10,246 bases of DNA from an uncultured Actinomyces sp. (GTDB taxonomy: Bacteria; Actinomycetota; Actinomycetes; Actinomycetales; Actinomycetaceae), in NCBI GenBank assembly GCA_938028585.1, contig CALIZH010000220.1, positions 1-10,246 of the forward strand, read 5' to 3'. The first letter of the stretch is position 1, and each line of letters opens with the position of its first letter. Made by a program: the position numbers and the translations under genes. A model generated the notes under the pieces. That model worked only from the letters and a program-made list of their open reading frames with translations, made no database searches and had not been told where the DNA came from. Below are positions 6,563 through 10,246 of the stretch, piece by piece.

Positions 6563-6895
6563 TTACTTGTCCCAATCCTCATTCTGCGGAGGAAGCTCGC
6601 TGATCCACGGAACATCGAAGGGCTGAGGACCGGTCTTCTGAGCACCACCCGGGCTGCCCAGGTCAACAAAGAAATCGGCGTTGGCCTGCAGGTAATCGGA
6701 CCATTCGCTGGGGAGGTCATCCTCGTAGAAGATTGCTTCGGTCGGGCAGACCGGTTCGCACGCACCGCAGTCCACGCACTCATCGGGGTGGATGTACAGG
6801 GTACGCTCACCCTCGTAAATGCAGTCGACGGGGCACTCATCAACGCAGGCCCGGTCCTTAACATCAACACAGGGCTGGGCAATGACGTAAGTCAT
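6563..6895 (-). CDS. fdxA: 7Fe ferredoxin (3Fe-4S plus 4Fe-4S)
   Basis: Small soluble electron carrier. It has 110 residues, typical of the FdxA type with a C-terminal extension. Cysteines are at 9, 17, 21, 25, 40, 43, 46 and 50. By family comparison C9, C17 and C50 hold the 3Fe-4S cluster, C21, C40, C43 and C46 (CVDCGAC) hold the 4Fe-4S cluster, and C25 is the extra cysteine seen in this group (CPVDCIYEG). The very acidic surface (DDLPSEWSDY) is usual for a docking protein. ATG start with a strong AAGGAGG ribosome site. It is the first gene of an operon with dapC and shares a short promoter region with the divergent SH3-like gene. Its redox partner is not visible here. Confidence 0.95.
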   Translation of the reverse strand: MTYVIAQPCVDVKDRACVDECPVDCIYEGERTLYIHPDECVDCGACEPVCPTEAIFYEDDLPSEWSDYLQANADFFVDLGSPGGAQKTGPQPFDVPWISELPPQNEDWDK

Positions 6896-6930
6896 TAATT
6901 CCTCCTTGGACTGGGTTGGACAACCACTTC

Positions 6931-6942
6931 ATTCTATTATCG
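6931..6942. promoter_or_regulatory. Overlapping divergent -10 elements of fdxA and the SH3-like gene
   Basis: On the plus strand TATTAT (6935-6940) lies 7 nt before the ATG at 6948, so the message would be leaderless. On the minus strand the same bases read GATAAT (6941-6936), with TAGAAT (6936-6931) next to it. Either is five of six matches to TATAAT and would give fdxA a leader of about 28-34 nt that includes its AAGGAGG site. No strong -35 is visible on either strand. The two promoters cannot both be occupied at once. Confidence 0.5.
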
Positions 6943-6947
6943 CCAAC

Positions 6948-7262
6948 ATGAAGAACCACGCGAACGAGCAGCCTTCTTCCCCCGAAAATAGGGAAAAGAT
7001 CAGTCCTGCGGAGCATGCCCAAGCAGAAGCTTTTACGCGACAAGAAACGCACGCAATTCCCAATCTTCCGTGGATGCAATTGGGAGTGGGCTCCCGCGTG
7101 GTCGTCCGCTATCGCCTAGACGATGGTCTACACGATGCACTGGGAACGCTCATCGAAGCTGCCCCAACCCACGTGATCATCGAGACCCGGCGCGGCCAAG
7201 TTCGCGTCGATGCGCGAACCATGGTCACCGGGAAGCGCGTCCCTCCCCCACCGCAGATCTAA
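6948..7262 (+). CDS. Small SH3-like (Rv0428c-type) domain protein
   Basis: A 104-residue cytosolic protein. The N-terminal ~40 residues are polar and probably disordered (KNHANEQPSSPENREK). The C-terminal ~60 residues (LGVGSRVVVRYRLDDG, GTLIEAAPTHVIIETRRGQ, VRVDARTMVTGKRVPPPP) match the pattern of the SH3-like domain found at the N-terminus of the actinobacterial acetyltransferase Rv0428c and in short stand-alone proteins next to fdxA. No catalytic domain is attached, so no activity can be assigned. The start is ATG at 6948; the frame is open further up to a TTG at 6906, but that has no ribosome site. The ATG itself also has none, but TATTAT 7 nt upstream supports leaderless translation. The gene is divergent from fdxA and convergent with typA. 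Confidence 0.75.
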   Translation: MKNHANEQPSSPENREKISPAEHAQAEAFTRQETHAIPNLPWMQLGVGSRVVVRYRLDDGLHDALGTLIEAAPTHVIIETRRGQVRVDARTMVTGKRVPPPPQI

Positions 7263-7306
7263 TCTGAGCTTCAGTTAGCTTTAAGGCCTACTAGGGCCAA
7301 GGGGAC
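7263..7306. other. Short gap between convergent SH3-like gene and typA
   Basis: Two small inverted repeats lie here. GGCC-N6-GGCC is at 7285-7298. A longer one spans 7298-7316, pairing CAA with TTG and GGAC with GTCC around TTA, with a two-base bulge, and overlaps the typA stop codon. Neither is followed by a real T-tract on either strand, so a terminator is possible but not shown. Confidence 0.25.
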
Positions 7307-9229
7307 TTAGTCCTTGTTCTGACGACGCTCGCGAGCGGCAATCTTGAAGCGCTCCTGGGCGTCCAAGACTACCTTACGCACGCGAACGGCCTCGGGAGTC
7401 ACTTCAACGCACTCATCGTTAGCCGCAAACTCCAGGGACTCTTCCAAGGTGAGTTTGCGAGAAGGCGTCAAGGACTCGTAGACATCAGCGGTCGCACTAC
7501 GGGTGTTGGTTTGCTTCTTTTCACGGCAGATATTGACATCCATATCCTCGCCGCGAGGATTCTCACCAACAACCTGGCCTTCATAGACCTCCGAACCCGG
7601 CTCAACAATGAAGGAGCCGCGCTCTTGAAGGTTCGTCATCGCGTAGGGAGTCGCCTGGCCTGCGCGGTCCGCAACAAGCGAGCCAGTCAAGCGCTGCTCA
7701 ATTGCGCCCTGCCACGGAGCATAGCCTTCGGCGATCGACGAGGCGATACCGGTACCGCGAGTCTCGGTGAGGAAACGCGTACGGAAGCCAATCAGGCCTC
7801 GGGCGGGAACGACAAATTCCAAGCGGATCCAGCCCGAACCGTGGTTGGCCATGGTCTCCATGCGCCCCTTACGCTGAGCCATCAGCTGGGTGACAGAGCC
7901 GAGGTATTCCTCGGGGATATCAATGGTCATGCGTTCCATGGGCTCGCTGCGCACACCGTCAATGGTCTTGGTGACAACCTGCGGCTTACCAACGGTAAGT
8001 TCGAAGCCTTCACGGCGCATCTGCTCAACAAGAATTGCCAGAGCGAGTTCACCACGTCCCTGAACTTCCCATGCGTCGGGACGTTCGGTGGGCAGAACTC
8101 GAATGGAAACGTTACCAATGAGTTCGCGATCCAAGCGATCCTTCACCTGACGCGCGGTCACCTTTGCGCCCTTGACTCGTCCAGCCATGGGAGAGGTGTT
8201 AATACCGATCGTCATCGAGATCGCGGGATCATCAACGGTGATCAAGGGCAGGGGGCGAGGATCGTCGAGGTCAACCAGTGACTCACCGATAGTGATGTCT
8301 TCGATACCGGCTACCGCAACGATATCGCCGGGCTCAGCGGTTTCGGCAGGAAGGCGCTCCAGGCCTTCGGTGCGAAGAAGCTCGGTGATTCGAACAGGCT
8401 TGATCGTTCCGTCGTGGCGAGCCAGACCAACGGTTTCACCCTTACGCAGAGTGCCGTTGTGGATACGCAGCAGGGCGAGGCGGCCAAGGAAGGGCGAGGC
8501 GTCGAGGTTCGTCACGTGCGCCTGCAGGGGTGCGCCTTCCTCATATTCGGGGCCGGGAATACGCTGAAGGATCGTCTCGAAGAGAGGCTCGAGATCCTCG
8601 GTGGGGATATTGCCGTCGCCGGGGTTGGTCAGCGAGGATTTTCCTGCCTTTGCCGAGGCGTAGACAACGGGGACATCCAGCAGCGAGTCAACATCGGCAT
8701 CAACGCCTTCGCTCATGAGGTCCTCAGCCAATGCAAGAAGCAGGTCCTGGGTTTCCGAGACGACCTCATCAATACGCGCATCGGGACGGTCAACCTTATT
8801 GACAACGATCACGACGGGAAGCTGGGCTTGAAGGGCCTTGCGAAGGACGAAACGAGTCTGCGGGAGAGGTCCTTCAGAGGAATCGACAAGCAGAACGACG
8901 CCGTCAACCATGGATAGGCCTCGTTCAACTTCGCCACCGAAGTCTGCGTGTCCGGGGGTGTCAATGACGTTAATGACCACACCACCTTCAAGCCCGAGCT
9001 TTTGAGCAGCGGGACCGCGATAGTGGACCGCAGTGTTCTTGGCGAGAATCGTAATGCCCTTTTCGCGTTCAAGATCACCCGAATCCATCACGCGTTCGCC
9101 GGTCTTCTCAACCGTATCGCGCTCATTGAAAGCACCCGACTGCCACAACATCGCATCAACCAAGGTCGTCTTGCCGTGGTCAACGTGTGCAACAATCGCG
9201 ACATTTCGTAGATCTTCGCGGATGGTCAT
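7307..9229 (-). CDS. typA: Ribosome-binding translational GTPase TypA/BipA
   Basis: EF-G-like GTPase that binds the 70S ribosome and is needed for growth at low temperature and under stress, through effects on 50S assembly and translation. It has 640 residues, close to the usual 605-640. GTPase motifs: G1 AHVDHGKTT (14-22), G2 region KGITI (57-61), G3 DTPGH (90-94), G4 NKVD (144-147) and G5 SAKAG (~192-196). Domains II, III and V follow, then the TypA-specific C-terminal domain with GERGSF-type (QERGSFIVEPG), GENPR and DMDVNICREKKQTNTR segments, the last being a TypA hallmark. The ~10-residue insertion after NTAVHY (RGPAAQKLGLEGG) is seen in actinobacterial members. ATG start with a GGGAG ribosome site. 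Monocistronic: convergent with the SH3-like gene and divergent from the mutarotase. Confidence 0.97.
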   Translation of the reverse strand: MTIREDLRNVAIVAHVDHGKTTLVDAMLWQSGAFNERDTVEKTGERVMDSGDLEREKGITILAKNTAVHYRGPAAQKLGLEGGVVINVIDTPGHADFGGEVERGLSMVDGVVLLVDSSEGPLPQTRFVLRKALQAQLPVVIVVNKVDRPDARIDEVVSETQDLLLALAEDLMSEGVDADVDSLLDVPVVYASAKAGKSSLTNPGDGNIPTEDLEPLFETILQRIPGPEYEEGAPLQAHVTNLDASPFLGRLALLRIHNGTLRKGETVGLARHDGTIKPVRITELLRTEGLERLPAETAEPGDIVAVAGIEDITIGESLVDLDDPRPLPLITVDDPAISMTIGINTSPMAGRVKGAKVTARQVKDRLDRELIGNVSIRVLPTERPDAWEVQGRGELALAILVEQMRREGFELTVGKPQVVTKTIDGVRSEPMERMTIDIPEEYLGSVTQLMAQRKGRMETMANHGSGWIRLEFVVPARGLIGFRTRFLTETRGTGIASSIAEGYAPWQGAIEQRLTGSLVADRAGQATPYAMTNLQERGSFIVEPGSEVYEGQVVGENPRGEDMDVNICREKKQTNTRSATADVYESLTPSRKLTLEESLEFAANDECVEVTPEAVRVRKVVLDAQERFKIAARERRQNKD

Positions 9230-9341
9230 AAAGCTCCCTATACATTCTCGACGCGTATCACAGCTAGCTTATCGCCGTTTTTGAGGAAGTCCCTTGTTCG
9301 GAGGGCTATGTGTGAGGCGTTACTCGCGCTATCCTTGTCCA
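9230..9341. promoter_or_regulatory. Divergent intergenic region between typA and the mutarotase gene
   Basis: It contains the typA ribosome site (GGGAG on the minus strand, about 9233-9237), an 8-bp perfect palindrome AGCTAGCT around 9263-9270, a GGAGGG ribosome site on the plus strand (9300-9305), and TATCCT at 9330-9335. I see no clear -35/-10 pair for typA. On the plus strand, an ATG at 9308 opens a 22-codon out-of-frame ORF that overlaps the mutarotase start. Confidence 0.35.
9330..9335 (+). promoter_or_regulatory. Possible -10 element for a leaderless mutarotase transcript
   Basis: TATCCT is followed by 6 nt and then the ATG at 9342, which would place the transcription start on the start codon. 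No -35 is recognisable. The in-frame GTG at 9312 with its own ribosome site is a competing explanation. Confidence 0.3.
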
Positions 9342-10181
9342 ATGACAAACCGACGCGTCTATCGCGCCAGCAATGACTGCTGTGATGCGAGCTTCTCAGA
9401 TTCAGGTGCCCAGGTCCTTACATGGCAACCTTCTGGCACCGAGCCTGTCCTCTGGCTCTCCGAACGTTCTCTGCCCTGGGCATCGACGCCCGCACGGGGA
9501 GGGATTCCGATTTGTGCACCGTGGTTTGGTGTTGCAACAGCTTCCTTGGCTGCCCCCGGATCCGAAGCACAAAACCATGGATTCTTAAGAAATGCAACGT
9601 GGGAACTGATTGAACGTAGCGATTCCCATGCAGTTCTTGAATTCGTTTACAAACCATCCACAAACGCTGAGATGGCAAAATTCCCCCATCGTTTCACCTC
9701 GAAACTTGAGGTCACTTTCGGGGAGGAACTTCACCTGGTGCTTTCGATGAAGAACACCGATGACGAAGCCTTCTACGTCGATGAGGCCTTGCACTCCTAT
9801 TTCAATGTTTCCGATGTACGTGAGATTTTCATTCACGGCCTCGATGGAGCCAACGAATTGGATACGGTACGCGACACACAAGGCATTCACGAAGGTCCGC
9901 TGAGCTTCACTAAGGGTCGTGTCGATTCGATCTTTGATACGAGCAATGGAGCAATCATTGAAGATCCGGGTTTCAAACGACGGATCATCATTGAAAAAGA
10001 ACATTCTGCATCGACCATCGTCTGGAATCCTGCCGAATCCAAAGCAGCGGACATGCACCACGAGGACTGGAAACACTTCGTCTGCGTCGAAGTAGGCAAC
10101 GTCCGCCGTAATGCATTACTCCTCCGCCCGGGACAATCTCACTGGATGTCCTTGACTATCAAGGTGGAAGAACTCGTATAG
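9342..10181 (+). CDS. D-hexose-6-phosphate mutarotase / aldose 1-epimerase family (YeaD-like)
   Basis: Cytosolic enzyme expected to interconvert the alpha and beta anomers of glucose-6-phosphate or related hexose phosphates. There are 279 residues from the ATG at 9342. Family signatures, numbered from that ATG: RGGIPICAPWFG (52-63), NHGFLRNATW (78-87) with H79, ALHSYFNV (149-156) with H151, WNP (228-230) and CVEVGN (248-253) with the likely catalytic E250. The two histidines and the glutamate match the usual active site. The start is uncertain: ATG 9342 has no Shine-Dalgarno but a TATCCT 6 nt upstream, while an in-frame GTG at 9312 has GGAGGG at 6-nt spacing and would add ten residues (VRRYSRYPCP) that do not look like the family. 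It is divergent from typA and about 7.9 kb from galE; any shared role in sugar metabolism is inference. Confidence 0.88.
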   Translation: MTNRRVYRASNDCCDASFSDSGAQVLTWQPSGTEPVLWLSERSLPWASTPARGGIPICAPWFGVATASLAAPGSEAQNHGFLRNATWELIERSDSHAVLEFVYKPSTNAEMAKFPHRFTSKLEVTFGEELHLVLSMKNTDDEAFYVDEALHSYFNVSDVREIFIHGLDGANELDTVRDTQGIHEGPLSFTKGRVDSIFDTSNGAIIEDPGFKRRIIIEKEHSASTIVWNPAESKAADMHHEDWKHFVCVEVGNVRRNALLLRPGQSHWMSLTIKVEELV

Positions 10182-10246
10182 GCGGATCCTCACTGATACA
10201 AGCCGTGAGCATCCTCAGGTAGACGAAAATCTCTCTCGATTGCCGT
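10182..10246. other. Right-edge sequence after the mutarotase gene
   Basis: The last 65 nt contain no supported gene on either strand and no hairpin followed by a T-tract. A short TGAG-N4-CTCA inverted repeat is present but too small to call a terminator. Confidence 0.4.

Noticed and set aside
6555..6575. TTG at 6575 as the dapC start (seven extra residues)
   Set aside because: It would overlap the end of fdxA and has no ribosome site; the ATG at 6554 has AAGGA at good spacing.
7511..8917. Long plus-strand open frames (256 and 167 codons) antisense to typA
   Set aside because: Both are fully inside a strongly conserved typA on the opposite strand and encode no recognisable protein.
9585..10076. 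163-codon minus-strand open frame opposite the mutarotase gene
   Set aside because: The mutarotase frame carries the family motifs; the opposite frame shows none and has no ribosome site that I could find.
1..10246. Mobile elements, CRISPR arrays, tRNA/rRNA genes or a defence or toxin-antitoxin system
   Set aside because: No transposase or integrase motif, no regular spaced repeats, no tRNA-like cloverleaf and no small paired toxin-antitoxin genes were seen; the window is almost filled by housekeeping and regulatory genes.

Overview
This window looks like ordinary chromosomal DNA from a moderate-GC actinobacterium, probably Actinomycetaceae or a close relative (GC estimated by eye at mid-50s percent, not computed). 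The genus is not resolved. Evidence for the phylum: a 7Fe ferredoxin FdxA next to an actinobacterial-type DapC aminotransferase, a small SH3-like protein of the Rv0428c type, a class III nucleotidyl cyclase with an Rv1264-like N-terminal regulatory domain, and several start codons with a TANNNT -10 hexamer 6-7 nt upstream and no Shine-Dalgarno (SD), as on actinobacterial leaderless mRNAs. I see no insertion sequence, prophage, CRISPR array, tRNA or rRNA, and no frameshifted gene.

Layout. 1-3525, minus strand: a probable four-gene transcription unit, read from right to left. It holds an OmpR-type response regulator, its sensor histidine kinase, galE (UDP-glucose 4-epimerase), and an unrecognised gene that runs off the left edge. 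Gaps between genes are 17, 19 and 3 nt. 3619-4641, minus: a lone class III adenylate/guanylate cyclase. 4719-5399, plus: a Maf nucleotide pyrophosphatase, divergent from the cyclase. 5412-6895, minus: fdxA followed by dapC, convergent with maf at only 12 nt. 6948-7262, plus: a small SH3-like gene, divergent from fdxA. 7307-9229, minus: typA/bipA, a ribosome-binding GTPase. 9342-10181, plus: a hexose-6-phosphate mutarotase (YeaD-like), divergent from typA. The last 65 nt hold nothing I can support.

How the genes work together. The two-component pair appears to be co-transcribed with galE, which supplies UDP-galactose for galactose use or for envelope polysaccharide. This suggests, without proving, envelope or sugar sensing. 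DapC supplies diaminopimelate for peptidoglycan and lysine. FdxA is a soluble electron carrier that shares its transcript. The cyclase would make cAMP (or cGMP). TypA and Maf are housekeeping genes for stress translation and nucleotide-pool or division control.

I found no clearly new system. The points most worth a second look are regulatory: repeated leaderless-start architecture, overlapping divergent -10 elements between fdxA and the SH3 gene, an 11-bp-phased direct repeat in front of the response regulator, and the unidentified last gene of the two-component/galE unit.
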